This document shows positions 33,792 through 45,380 of a stretch of 64,000 nt of DNA, piece after piece. Location of the stretch: positions 39,118,470 through 39,182,469 of the forward strand of contig NC_053146.1 in the NCBI RefSeq assembly GCF_016808335.1, in the 5' to 3' direction. Both the position numbers and the translations under genes were made by a program. The notes beneath the pieces are model-generated. The model had not been told where the DNA came from, searched no databases, and saw nothing but the letters and a program-made list of their open reading frames with translations. Source of the stretch: Panicum virgatum. Its lineage: Eukaryota > Streptophyta > Magnoliopsida > Poales > Poaceae. Every line of letters begins with the position of its first letter. Position 1 is the first letter of the stretch.

Positions 33792-36700
33792 ATGGACCAT
33801 CGGCCACCCCTACGTGATGTCACCAATCAACTCGGCGGACATAGCGGACAAGGCTTGAAAAGATCAAGAGCGCAGACGGACGCAGCACTGCCTGACGATC
33901 ATAGTCATGGTAAATGTCAAGTGTATCTGATTGTTGGTAAAAATGTTTATAAGCACGGATTGATTATGGTGCAAGTTAGATCCCTGATTATAGTCCATGC
34001 TTCAGTTCTTACTGTGTTGGAAACGAAACGTCAAAAGGCCAAAGATAGGTATGCAAAGTTAACTGTTGAGCAGAAAGCACAAAGGAACGCAAAGAGAAGG
34101 GAGGCCTACGCAATGAAAAAAAATGCGAGCCGTTCGACTGAGATGCATACCCTCGTAGCTAATTCTGGTAATGTCTCACCTACTTGAAAATTTGAATACA
34201 CATAATTTATTTACTTATTTTTCTTACCTTTTATATGTGAATGAAGGCGACACGTTTGCTACACCGGTTTTGGCCATGCTGCCGTCCAACAACACAACAT
34301 CAGGTAACACCGTTTTTTGGTTTTATGAAACTCTTTGATTTCCAATAGATATCAATGGTCGTGCACCTCTTACATTTATACATTTTTTTGAGGTTAGAAT
34401 TAATAGAGGGCAATACATTTTGATAACTTATGCATGGTATCCTGGAAACAATCATGTAATGATGCATGTGTACTACAATGCCAGATAATGGTGGCGATTT
34501 TTACGAGAAGACACCAGAAAAACTGAAAAGGGAGAGGGATAGGAAGAGTTATGCTAACATGTCTGAAGATGCAAAGAAGGAGAAAATCTCTAAAAAAAAT
34601 TTGGCCCGTAATCTTAATAATAATATGCCATCTAGAAACTTGAATTATGAAGGTAATTATGTAGTATTTTTAGTTTTACTTCTGGGCTGTTAAATATTTT
34701 AATTAATCCACAATGGATTATAGATTCGTTCTCAACTTCAAAACTTCTTGGATCTGCTCAATCTGTATTGACCAATCTTCCCGTCACCCGAAGCGCACCA
34801 AAAGGTAGTGAATGTGTATCCTTGGTTATCTAAAGATTTGTTATTAAACTAACACCTTCATGAAATAGGTATTTCATTTGTGAATTCCAATATAAATGCA
34901 ACTTATGATTCTGGTATTTGGGATTCCGATAATGCTCCCGATGCTCTAGAAGGTGAGTCAACTCCGATGCATGAATCTATTGCGGTTATAAAAATACATG
35001 AAGGATAATAATATTGTCTTTTACCTGCGGAAGAAGATTTGGATTGTAGACAACCGGATGAATACGATCAGACAACTTATGAAGACGATGAAGCCAGGGT
35101 ATTCCACGAATGAGGTACAAAATATTTACATTGGTGGATATGCATCTTTAATTGGGCCATATAATTCATTAACAACTGGTTTCTTTGTATTCGTTCATAG
35201 CTGATGTACACTACAAGACTTGTAGGGATCCTGATGTGATACCTATAAACAATGAAACATATGATGCAGTTTATAAGGACCTGCCTACTACACATTTTGT
35301 GTTACGCAAGGTTCCTATCTGCGAGTACTGTGGAGCAAAAAGGTTTCCTGGGGAAGGTCCTGGATTCTGTTGCAGAAAGGGCAAGGTTAGTATATTTAGT
35401 GCCCCGATTCCTGATGAACTACGACGTCTGTTCACAAGCCAGAATGATAGCGATGCGCAATATTTTAGAAAAAATATTCGGTACTTCAACTCACATTTCT
35501 CGTTCACCAGCTTTGGGGCCTCTATTGATCGACGTGTGGCCACTGCTGCTGGTAATCCAAGTACCTTTTGTTTGCATTATTCCATTACATCTGATATAGC
35601 AGCAATAATTAATTTTCTAAATTTTAAAATAACATGTAGGTACTGGGGTTTATTGTTTCAAGGTGCATGGACAGATTTACCATAAACTCGATCAATTGAA
35701 GCCTGGAGGAAATGGACCACGGCATATGCAGCTCTATTTTTATGACACAGATCAGACTATGGCACACAGAATCAAGCGGTCTCCACATCTTGATTCAAAG
35801 GTGTTAATATCCGTATTAAGAATTCTTGATGACAATCCATATGTACAGGTGTTTAGAAGTTTGGGACAAATGCAGAGATTGGACGAGTTTAAGATTGAGC
35901 TAAACACAAGTATATCAGTTGACCAACGCAGATACAATGCGCCTGCAATGGAGCAGGTCGCTGCTATTTGGGAAGATGGTACTGATGAGAAACAAAAGTT
36001 TACTCGGAGTATTATGGTATATCCAAATAGTGGACACCCGCATTTCATAAGGGTGTATTATGGATGTTATGATCCGATGGCTTATCCGGTATTGTATCCT
36101 AGGGGTGAGACTGGTTGGGAAGACAAGACTATATTACTCGAACAAAATCCTGTTATACACTTTCCTACAAACAAAAGGAGCTACACTAAATGGAAATGTA
36201 AATGTTTTGTCCATCTTATTTTTTTTTCAAGTGATGTTGCTGTTATTTTTTAGATATATAATCGGGTATAATATAATTCATGGAAAATATGCAGCTGCGG
36301 TTTTGGCTACACCCAGGGGATCAAAAAGGACTGTTGTGGATCTAAATCCAGGTCGGGCATATGCATGTACAATGTATATACAATCTATACAAGTAGAGAA
36401 GCTATGTGTGAGGCCAATTACACTATCTAATTGAATATATACTTTTGCTATATAGACATTGATGATCATGAAGATGGTGATGGTGATGACGAAACACATG
36501 AGCCTGGTGATCAGGATGGAGGTCAGTTTCTTTAGTACCATTTTTGCTGAAAATATTATATATGTTGATTAATCATGATACTTCAATGTGTGTTGTTATG
36601 CAGGTGATGGAGGATCACGCATTCACATAAGTGCTCGAGAATATTACACATACCTCATTCAGATTAGAGATGGTGTTTTTGTTATTTTCTTTTATGGTGG

Positions 36701-39700
36701 CCGGCTATTCCAACAATGGCTTGTTGATGTATATGTGAAAATTGAATCCATGCGTTTGGACTGGTATTCCAACCCGGAACATCAGAAAATAATTCGCGCC
36801 GTTCTATACCAAGTTTGCTATTTACCAGTTACATGTACGGTGTTTGCGATCAAACCCTTTTTTAATACATGTCAAGTTCCTGATGTATGGTTCTTCTTTT
36901 TTTTTAATAATAGGGTATTATGGACACCTTAGCATCAGGTGAGGTCAGAGGATTAAATGCTGGTAAAAGGGTCATCCTATCAAAGGACTTTCCTGGAAGC
37001 GATCGTGATGTACAGTGCAGATTTATGGATGCAATGGCGTTGGTGGCCACATATGGACGACCAGATTATTTTGTTACAATGACTTGCAATCCTTATTGGC
37101 CTGAGATTATTGAACTCTTGTTGCCTGGCCAAACTCCTCAGGACAGACCAGACATTGTGGCGAGAGTGTATCATGCAAAGCTTTTGGATCTTCATGATTT
37201 TTTGATTAAAAAGGGTCACTTTGGCAAAGTTGCGGCTTGGGCTCATGTTACAGAGTTTCAGAAGAGAGGACTACCACATGAACACTTTCTCTTGATTATG
37301 GATAAGAGTGCTAAGCTTAGCGGACCTGATGATTTCGATAAGTATATTTCAGCAGAGCTTCCTAATGAGAAGAAGTACCCTGAACTCCACCGCCTTGTGT
37401 GCAAACACATGATGCATGGACCATGTGGTGTTCTTAACAAAAATTGTGGATGCATGGTAGATGGAGCATGTCGTTTCAAATATCCTCGTCAGTTTTGTGA
37501 GGCTACTCAACAAGGGAAAGACACATATCCTATATATAGAAGGAGGCAAGATGGACAAAAGGTTTATATCAGGAAAAAAATGGTTGGATAACCGATGGGT
37601 TGTTCCATATAACCCTACCTTACTAATGCGGTATAATTGCCATATTAACGTAGAGGTGTGCTGTAGTATAAAGTCTATAAAGTACATCTACAAATACATA
37701 TACAAGGGAACTGACTGTGCATCGTTTGCGGTCCAGGACAGTGGAGAGGATGGTCCTATAGAGGTTAATGAGATCAAGCAGTACAGGAAGGCTAGATGCA
37801 TCACAGCTATAGAAGCAGTATATCGGTTGTTTAGATTTCCGATGTACTCCATGTCACCACCTGTCTTGCAAATGCAGGTGCACCTCCCTAGTATGCATAT
37901 AGTTCCATTCAATCATGATGACAACCTTGAAGATGTTCTTGAATGAGCTAAATCCCAGAGATCAATGCTGACTGAGTTTTTCAGAATGAATGTGGAAGAT
38001 CCTGAAGCACGAAAATATCTATACCGAGAATTCCCGGAACATTATACTTGGAATAAGTCTAAGAAACTTTGGAAGCCTAGGAGAAGATGTTTTCAGATCG
38101 GGAGGCTGGTCTATGCATATCCTTCTGAAGGTGAAAGATATTACCTACGGGTGCTTCTAAACCATGTCAGAGACCCAACTTCATTTGAGTCAATTAGATC
38201 TGTTCGTGGGGGTAGAGAAAGCATGTTTTAGAGATGCATGTGAGGAACTTGGGCCTTGTTGAGACTGATAGGTCTCTAGATGAAGCACTAACTGAAGCTA
38301 CAGCCTTTCAAATGCCTTCTGCTCTTAGAAGGATGTTTGCCACCATTATTGTGTTCTGTGAGTACACCAATATTCGTGTTCTATGGGATAAACATGTGGA
38401 AGCTTTGGGTGAGGACTACCATCGTGTGCATGCAAACTCAGCATATGTTGAGCAATTAGTGCTGCGTGACATAGCTGATATTGTACGCTTTATGGGAAAG
38501 GATATTAAAAGTTATGGTCTTCCTAACATCGATGAATCAGGTGGGTTTACTACTATGGAGACACTGAGTTTATTTCTTTTAATAAATAATAATAAACAAT
38601 TTTGTTAGTTCAATTCATGTTTTCTATTTGACATATATGTGACTTTGAATGCAATCATTTCTGTTTAAAATAGTTTCTATTCATTAATATGGCTAATTGG
38701 AAGTGGTAAAGTGTATCTGATACACTATACACTTATGTTTCTTTTATAAAATTAAAGTGGACTAATCATGATCTAAACACATGCAGATCACACGACCAGG
38801 GACCACTATAGAGAGCTTACAGAGGAGAGAAAGATTGAAGTTCGGGATGAGGATCTGAAATTAATAGAAACTCTGAATTCGGACCAACGAGCGGGTTTTA
38901 CAGAAATACTTCATCATGTTGTTAATAATAAAGGAAAAGTCTTCTTCGTGGATGGTCCAGGTGGGACCGGCAAGACGTACCTGTATAGGGCATTATTAGC
39001 TAAGGTTCGGTCAATGGACTTGATTGCAGTTGCCACCGCTACGTCTGGTATTGCTGCATTAATTATACCTGGTGGTCGTACAGCTCTCTCCAGGTTCAAA
39101 ATTCCAATCAAGCTTGAGGAAAATTCTGTTTGCAATTTCACAAAGCAAAGTGGAACAGCTACACTATTGCGTGAGGCATCACTCATCATATGGGATGAAG
39201 TTGCCATGACACGGAGACAGTCAGTTGAAACTCTAGATAGATCATTGCAAGATATTACTGGAAGGTTTGAGCCATTTGGAGGCAAAGTCATTGTTTTTGG
39301 AGGCGATTTTAGACAAGTCTTACCGGTTGTTCCTAGGGGTACTAGAGCACAGATCATGGATGCCACATTGTTACGGTCGTACATATGGGACAATATAAAA
39401 ATTATCAAACTACAACAGAACATGAGAGCTCAAAGTGATATCTGGTTATCGGAATTCTTGTTACGCATTGGTAATGGTACTGAAGAAAGTTTCGCCAATG
39501 ACTACGTGCAACTTCCAAACGACATATTGATTGAGTATGAATCTGAAGAATCAATTCACATACTGATTGATCGTGTCTTCCCTGACCTTGAATCAAAGTG
39601 GACTTCAGCAGTGTATATGCGTGAGCATGCAATTCTTTCAACAAGGAATGAACATGTTGACTCTCTCAACGCTTTGATGATTGACAAGTTTCCTGGTAAA

Positions 39701-40263
39701 GAAAAAGTTTACTATAGTCACGATTCTGTTGATGATGACTCCCATAACAACTATCCCCTTGATTTTCTCAACTCAATAACCCCAAATGGCCTTCCTCCTC
39801 ATGAGCTTAAAATAAAAAAAATTGCCCGATTATACTTCTTCGCAACATTGACCCTCATAATGGACTGTGTAATGGTACTCGTTTGGTTGTCAAAGGGTTT
39901 GACAACAACGCAATTGATTGTGAGATTGTGAATGGGCAATATGCTGGTAACAGGATTTTTATACCTCGTATACCGATGTCTCCATCAGAAGACATTACAC
40001 TTCCGTTCAAATTCAAACAAAAGCAGTTTCCAATCAGATTAAGTTTTGCCATGACAATTAACAAGGCATTGGGTCAGACCATCCCGAATGTTGGTATATA
40101 CCTCCCTGATTCAGTATTCTCACATGGTCAGTTATATGTGGCGCTCTCCAGAGGAGTATCGAGACAGCCAACATGGTTGTTGGCTAAACCTAACAAGGAT
40201 GCTGATCCTACTGGTAGAAGAACAAAAAATATTGTATTCAGGGATGTACTGCAAAGTGGATGA
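33792..40263 (+). pseudogene. Helitron Rep/PIF1-helicase gene, multi-exon, inactivated
   Basis: Small exons from ATG 33792 give a basic N-terminus (DRYAKLTVEQKAQRNAKRRE) and acidic stretches. An exon at about 35200-35551 has ICEYCGAKRFPGEGPGFCC, the Helitron zinc-finger-like region. The helitron-like N domain follows (35640-36810; REYYTYLIQIRDG, GGRLFQQ). Rep (36915-37946) has MTCNPYWPEI, the HUH motif HEH (about 37275) and paired tyrosines in KYIYKYIYKG (about 37680). PIF1 helicase (38787-40263) has GPGGTGKT (Walker A), IIWDEVAM (Walker B), GGDFRQVLPV and YVALSRG. Breaks: frameshift at an A7 run (37574-37580), in-frame TGA (37944-37946), frameshift near 38215-38235, frameshift at an A8 run (39814-39821). 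The intact gene nicks and unwinds DNA for rolling-circle transposition. Exon edges are approximate. Confidence 0.92.
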
Positions 40264-40840
40264 AGGTTAGCTCAATACAACTTTCAATAATCTGGTTTAT
40301 TTTCTTATGGTCTTATATTATTTTTTTGTCCTTGATTGAAAAGCAATCGTTTTTTGATATTCTCAGGATGACAGGAAAACGGCACTGATGAGCTAAGTTC
40401 TCCACTGGTTCGATTTTAGGCTCTATCTGTGTGTCTATGCTGATGTTAATCTAACTACCCTGTTCATGGTGCAATAGTTGCTGTTTTGCCTACTCGGTAA
40501 TCTATATGCCAGATTAGAAAGAAGGAAGACCTGCTGAGAGTTGAACCATGATCAGTGCTATTTATGATGGTTCAGCCGCTAGAACTAACATGTAATAATA
40601 ATAATAATATCGTGACAGTTTGGATTAGATGCCTTTTTAGTAGCTCCCCATGGTATGGATAATTGCTATATGTGGACAAATTTTTCTCCCTTTGCTGGAC
40701 TTTATTTGATCAATAGAAAAGTCGGTCATGCATGTTATTTTGATTTTGATACACCGATTGAATTAGAGGTGTTCTTAAAGATGCTTGATGCAGCTAAAAT
40801 TTAGGGTGGTTATTTTTATCGCAACATCGTTCTTCAAAAA

Positions 40841-40870
40841 CACGTGCGTGCCGCACGTGCACCCTACTAG
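40841..40870 (+). terminator. Helitron 3' terminal hairpin and CTAG end
   Basis: Stem CACGTGCG/CGCACGTG with loop TGC, 11 bases, then the CTAG end. In Helitrons this hairpin marks the end of rolling-circle transfer; it is a transposition terminator, not a transcription terminator. Confidence 0.85.
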
Positions 40871-43277
40871 TTAGAAATAAAAACCTTCGACAGTAAACAC
40901 ACCAAATGAACTTACCTTTCTCATCAAAGCTTTGCTCCGGTGGATGCTCCTCAGACATGGCCGAGGCCAAGGTGTCGCCGGATCCCACAGTATGCACCGT
41001 GCCAACGCTCCTCTCGTCTTCGGAGACCGCCACATCCTTCGGTGCCCCGACCTCCACCCCATCCTTGCCCCCGGACGCCTCACCCGCGGGGACAACAACC
41101 TTTGAAGAAGTCACCCTCGCGACCTTGGCGTCAGGGCTCTTCTCTTCCTCGTCCTCGTCTTTAGACAAAGCACCCATGATATTTGCCAAGCGCCTCCTCC
41201 GCAGGCATTCCCTTCACATGAAGCCTCATGGTAGCATTGGCAATGCCCAGGCGAAAGCTAGAACCTGCGTGCATAGTACCATACTCATCATAAAGATCAT
41301 CGAGTGACCACATAGCACCCTCGCCGCCCTCGGTCCTTCGCAACTCCTTCATAAAAGAAACCATACTAGAGCCATCAGTGCCGGCGGGATCGGCACTCGC
41401 GTCTTTGGCCTTTCTCTTCATCTTCTCGGCTCGAGTCACCGCAGACTTTGTAGACAAAGGCTTCGCGGAAGACGACGCCAGAGGCTTCAAAGTAGCTTCG
41501 CTCTCCAAAGCCTTTGTCAGGCCAACTTTGGAACCCTCAGCCTTTGCCTTCCCCTTTCCCTTCCCCTTCGCGGGAAATTCAGAGCCAACATTCCCAACCC
41601 CCCGCACACGACGGACGGGGGGTGGAGGAACCGCACGTGCCTTGTAGGCCACTTTCATCTCCTCAAAGCAGCGATTGATGCGGCTCCCATGCTTGCAGAC
41701 GGCCATAAAAGAATCATATTCTTTCCGGTTCCAAGGCCCAAGCAGGTTGCAGGCATCTCTCTCCACTTCGGAGACTAAAGCGTGGTCACTCAACCCCTCG
41801 GGCTTCTTTAGCCCGAACGCCGGGCACTCTATCTCATAATCTAAACAAGCAAATTTCACTTTCTTCAGCTCTAGGGGGCGCCAACCACAAGACAGCGGCC
41901 AAACCTTTGCCACAATAAATTCCTCCACAAGGTCGCGACCTCCGCAGGCTCGGCTGGCAACTGTAAACGCATTAACACAAGACCTGAACCCCGGAGCAAG
42001 CCTGTTAAACCCAGGCTGATAAGTGTACTAAAAAATTTCATCCATATCTGCAGCCAACGGGTAGAAAACCTTCAAAGGAGACTCGGGCTTCGGAAACTCG
42101 ACCTTCGCATAGAACCAATATTTCACCCAGTCATCCTCCCACTTATTTTTGTGAGCAGTAGAAAGCTCAACTCGCTCCAACTTAGCTTTCTTGTTATTCT
42201 TCCGAGGCACGAACGTGCAGCAAGCATTATGTGCTTCGCTGGGCTCAGTTTCACCCTCCTCAAGGATCTTCCGGCCTTGGCAGTGAAGTTCAAAAAGCCT
42301 GCAGAAGGCATTTGCAGAAATCTCCCCGCCGAAGGTCCGAACAGTCCACAAGAACTTTGACAACTGAACTATGGCGTTGGGAGTGAAGTGATGTAGCTTC
42401 ACATTGAAAGGCGCAAGAAGCGAGGGGACTATGGGGTCCATAGGCAACCTTAAACCAGCCGTGAAAAAATCCCTAAAAACAACCACCTCCCCTTCCTTCG
42501 GGGCAGGTGTGATCTCCCCTTCCGGGGCCTGCAGTCACCCTCCTTAAAATAGCCCTTTGAAACATAAAACTCGATAGTACTCTTGGAAACTACCGAGGGT
42601 TCAAGGACCAGGGTCTTATGCTTCTCCAACGCCACCAGGTCAGAAACGCTCGCCGAGACCTCGGACACGTTGTCCCCGGAGACAGCCGGTTCCGCCTCAG
42701 GTATGTCACCTTCGGGACGACTAGCAGAAGTACTAGCCTCGCGATCTGCACTTCGAGTGATCCACATGATGTTAACCATGGCTGAAAAAGAAGAGTAAGA
42801 CCAAAAAGTAAGACAGGGCGAACCTTCGATGAGACTTGCAGTTTGCTTAATATGAGCCATACCCGTAACAAGAAAAACCTTCGAGACAGAAGCCAGAAGC
42901 AAGCTTTACCCTCGAAGAAAGAAGAAACCTTCGCATGCAGCAACAACACACGCAGCTCGACAAATCAACAAGAGACACGTGGCGATGGCCAAAGGGCAAG
43001 CGAAGGTTGCAAAAGCTCGGAAGGCACGTCCCTTTCACCCCCCCCTCGCCTTTTATAGGCGCGGTAAATCTATACAGTAACTTGGCGTCAAAACCAAGAA
43101 GAAGTCGAATCGACATCCAATTAAACATCGCCACGTCAATGCTCCCCCCCCTCATAACCTTCGAAGTTGAGGTGAAGCATTGACATGCGAGGGAGAGACG
43201 TTCTCCGGAGGTCACTATGCGAATCCTAATCGCCGGCTGAAATGGCATGTGGCCATTTCTCCTCTGCGAGGGGCTAC

Positions 43278-43804
43278 TGTTGGGGATCGCTACCTGCGGA
43301 GGCGCCATGCCCGAAGGTTACAGGCGCAACAGCGACTGCTACTAACCCATTTCTATAACCTTCAGCCCGTCCGTTGCCTTCTTTTTTATTCACAGGCCGA
43401 GGGTCTCTTCTGAAGGTACATTCCTGCGAGGGTCCGATCGAAGGTCCCCTCGTTATCTATGAGCGAAGATCAAAGACGCGAAGATCTTCAATTCCAAGTT
43501 GGCGGGGCGTGGCCGAGGCAATGGAACGTCCCCGAGCCTCCAGGAACCTTCGAAGGACCGGCGGAGGCGTGCCAATTACGACTCAGAGAAGCTTACGTGA
43601 CGTGAACGGCTCTTCGACTAAGACACATGTACAGACTAGTTAGGGGCTCCGAAAATACTGATATAAGGTGAAAATGTATGGGCAAGATTGTAAATGCATC
43701 GCGAGGGTTGGATAAATCCGAGTTGTTATCCGAAGATCTCTGAGTGCTTTGTTTCCTTAGCCTGTCTAGTGTCCTTGCAACCTTCGGGTGCGAAGGTCCC
43801 GACA
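43278..43804 (+). repeat. 3' LTR of the Tat-like gypsy element
   Basis: Starts TGTTGGGGATCG directly after the purine tract and ends GGTCCCGACA. Many CGAAGGTY motifs recur inside (CCTTCGAAGG, ACCTTCGGG). A GATATAAGG near 43661 could be its TATA element. The right edge is inferred from the TG...CA rule and the imperfect inverted ends. Confidence 0.7.
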
Positions 43805-44390
43805 CACATGAAGGACTATCTGATGGGGGTTAGAATAATTTAGTCCTGTCATGACAATTCCGTGTTGGCCAATCCTAGCTAAGACTGAGGGAACATGTTT
43901 TTTTTGTTTTGATGTGGATTAGATCGACATACCGAGCAATAAGGATTGATCCTCTCTGCTATGCTGTTTTTGGCTCTGAATGTGTATTGTTATTTTCTGA
44001 ATTGATAAGTTTTGCCTTTGTATGATGTAATTTTTTAATCAAATCAAACTAATGGAATAATTTGTACTGTTTTGTAAGACTAGAGTATATTTTACTTTCT
44101 TTCATCTCTATCCCCAAGAGTTTGTCATCTCCGTCATGTTATTTTCAAGACTTAGACAGCAACAAATGCAAACAGAGATGTGCTCTCAATACATACTTGT
44201 ATAATCTGATTAGTCTATCATATTTGTGCCAACACGGAGCAGTTACTTCACCACTGGCACCATGTCACCTCGCTGCTTCGCTGCTCATCACACCAACGCC
44301 ACCGCTGCTCCCCAGTGCACCCTACCCCTACGCCCCGCTCTTTCAGCCCTCTGGAACCAGGATGGACACGCGTCAATTGTTGAAGACGAG

Positions 44391-44464
44391 CAATTTGGCT
44401 AGGGAGGAGCTCGGCGAGGGTCTATTCCGCCCAATTTGGCTAGGGAGGAGCTCGGCGAGGGTCT
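44391..44464. repeat. 33-bp direct repeat with 8-bp spacer
   Basis: CAATTTGGCTAGGGAGGAGC and the following TCGGCGAGGGTCT occur at 44391-44423 and again at 44432-44464. The 41-bp period shifts any reading frame through the region. Confidence 0.9.
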
Positions 44465-44642
44465 CGAAAAGTTGGAGACAGTGGTTCAGAAGGTGGCGGC
44501 GCCAGGCACAGGGAAGGGGTGGCACGGCGAGAGCGGAAGGGCAGCTTGGAGGAAGCTGAAGAGCAATGGAGACATCTCATGGGTGCACACGAGGGATCTG
44601 GAAACTTCCCTTGCAAAGCTGCATGGATCACAGGTACACTTG

Positions 44643-45029
44643 GGGCCTGATTGGTTGGCCGCATATGAGCTAACCAGGCTCCCGGGGTGCAAGAACCCCG
44701 TGATTGGATGTCTGGGTAGAGTTGGGGGCCTGGCTGGCCAGATGCAAAAACCGCCCTCGTGGCAGGCTCGCGGGAAATGAAGAAATTGATCGTTTCCACG
44801 GGGCCTGGGCGGCGCTGTGCGAGCAACCTCGCCTAGGTGTTTGTGCAGTGACACAAAAAGTACACTAGAGCTGTTGGTAGTCTGGCAACCAATCAATTGC
44901 TCGGTCCAACCTGGCTGTGTGGGAGCAGAAACCAAACAAAAGCTCCCAGTATGTGGAGAGCCTGGGCGGCCAGAGCCCTGCATTGGTAGATCGAGCCAGG
45001 TCGCGTCGGGAAGGGAACCAATCAGACCC
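44643..45029. mobile_element. Tourist-like MITE (387 bp)
   Basis: Ends GGGCCTGATTGGTT and AACCAATCAGACCC (13 of 14 inverted match), flanked by TTG on both sides (44640-44642, 45030-45032). Terminal sequence and 3-bp duplication fit PIF/Harbinger-type MITEs. Confidence 0.8.
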
Positions 45030-45380
45030 TTGATCTCTGTTGTTGCTTCTGTTGATTTAGTGAGGCCGAGGTATTCATTGGATCCATACTGCACTAGAGA
45101 AATATGCCTTATGGACTCAAGGCTGGTATTCTTTTGGTTCTACGTGAATTATGAATTTTGTTATTTATGTAAATTTTGTTCCTTTTTAAAGTTGTAATGG
45201 GTTTCGACATACTGTTGCGGACGTCAACCAAACCATGGGTGCAAAATTTATTGATGTTCAACTTGGCAACTTCTCGATGGTCAGGAGTGCTTGTAAACTT
45301 GCGGTGGTATTTTATTTCAATTATTTTTAAGTAATAATTTTTCTCTAAACACGTACACGTGGCACGTGCACCTCCACTGG

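Larger units (their letters stand above)
32920..40870 (+). mobile_element. Full-length Helitron (7,951 bp) with Rep/helicase gene
   Basis: 5' end TCTATACTATAAAGAACC preceded by A (32919). 3' end: perfect 8-bp hairpin CACGTGCG-TGC-CGCACGTG (40841-40859), then CACCCTACTAG ending at 40870, followed by T (40871). This is the complete set of Helitron hallmarks, and the interior encodes the diagnostic Rep plus PIF1-type helicase. It lies in the antisense accessory gene of a gypsy element whose two halves resume on either side. The gene is damaged, so the copy is structurally autonomous-type but probably inactive. Confidence 0.95.
31662..42902 (-). pseudogene. Antisense accessory ORF of the gypsy element (PF04195-like), interrupted
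   Basis: From the right the pieces are 42902-42450 (acidic N-terminus), 42486-42028 with FRDFFTAGLRLPMDPIV and FLWTVRTFGGEISANAF (PF04195 putative gypsy-type transposon core), 41928-41161 (LGPWNRKEYDSFM, then a Lys/Gly-rich linker) and 41189-40880. After the Helitron come 32878-32681, a Lys/Glu coiled coil (32742-32380) and a helical domain (32376-31879), ending near 31662. The first two pieces overlap in different frames near 42480, so a frameshift is likely; some other joins are probably introns. The Helitron sits between the 40880 and 32880 pieces. The function of this protein is unknown even in intact elements. Confidence 0.65.
31400..43804 (+). mobile_element. 3' part of a Tat-like Ty3/gypsy element, split by a Helitron
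   Basis: The right end has polypurine tract GCGAGGGGCTAC (43266-43277) followed by an LTR starting TGTTGGGG (43278), so the element runs on the plus strand. Left of the tract, on the opposite strand, lies an accessory gene of the 'putative gypsy-type transposon' family. Antisense accessory ORFs between integrase and the 3' LTR are known for Tat-lineage elements such as Grande. Gag and pol are not in the window; the left edge near 31400 is a truncation. The 7,951-bp Helitron at 32920-40870 was inserted later, so the remaining gypsy sequence is about 4.5 kb. Confidence 0.7.
43805..45380 (+). mobile_element. Helitron 3' portion, same terminal family as the large Helitron
   Basis: The 3' end AACACGTACACGTGGCACGTGCACCTCCACTGG, read in parts (ACGTG/CACGT arms, then CACCTCCACTGG), ends CTGG at 45377-45380 followed by T. 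It parallels the end at 40841-40870 (CACGTG...CACGTGCACC...CTAG). CTGG satisfies CTRR. The 5' end was not found between 43805 and 44640, so the left limit given here is only the gypsy edge. A GC-rich segment (44230-44640) may be a captured fragment but shows no domain I know. Confidence 0.6.

Noticed and set aside
44436..44780. 114-codon frame starting MAREELGEG
   Set aside because: It runs through a tandem duplication and into the MITE at 44643, so the second half is transposon sequence; no family recognised.
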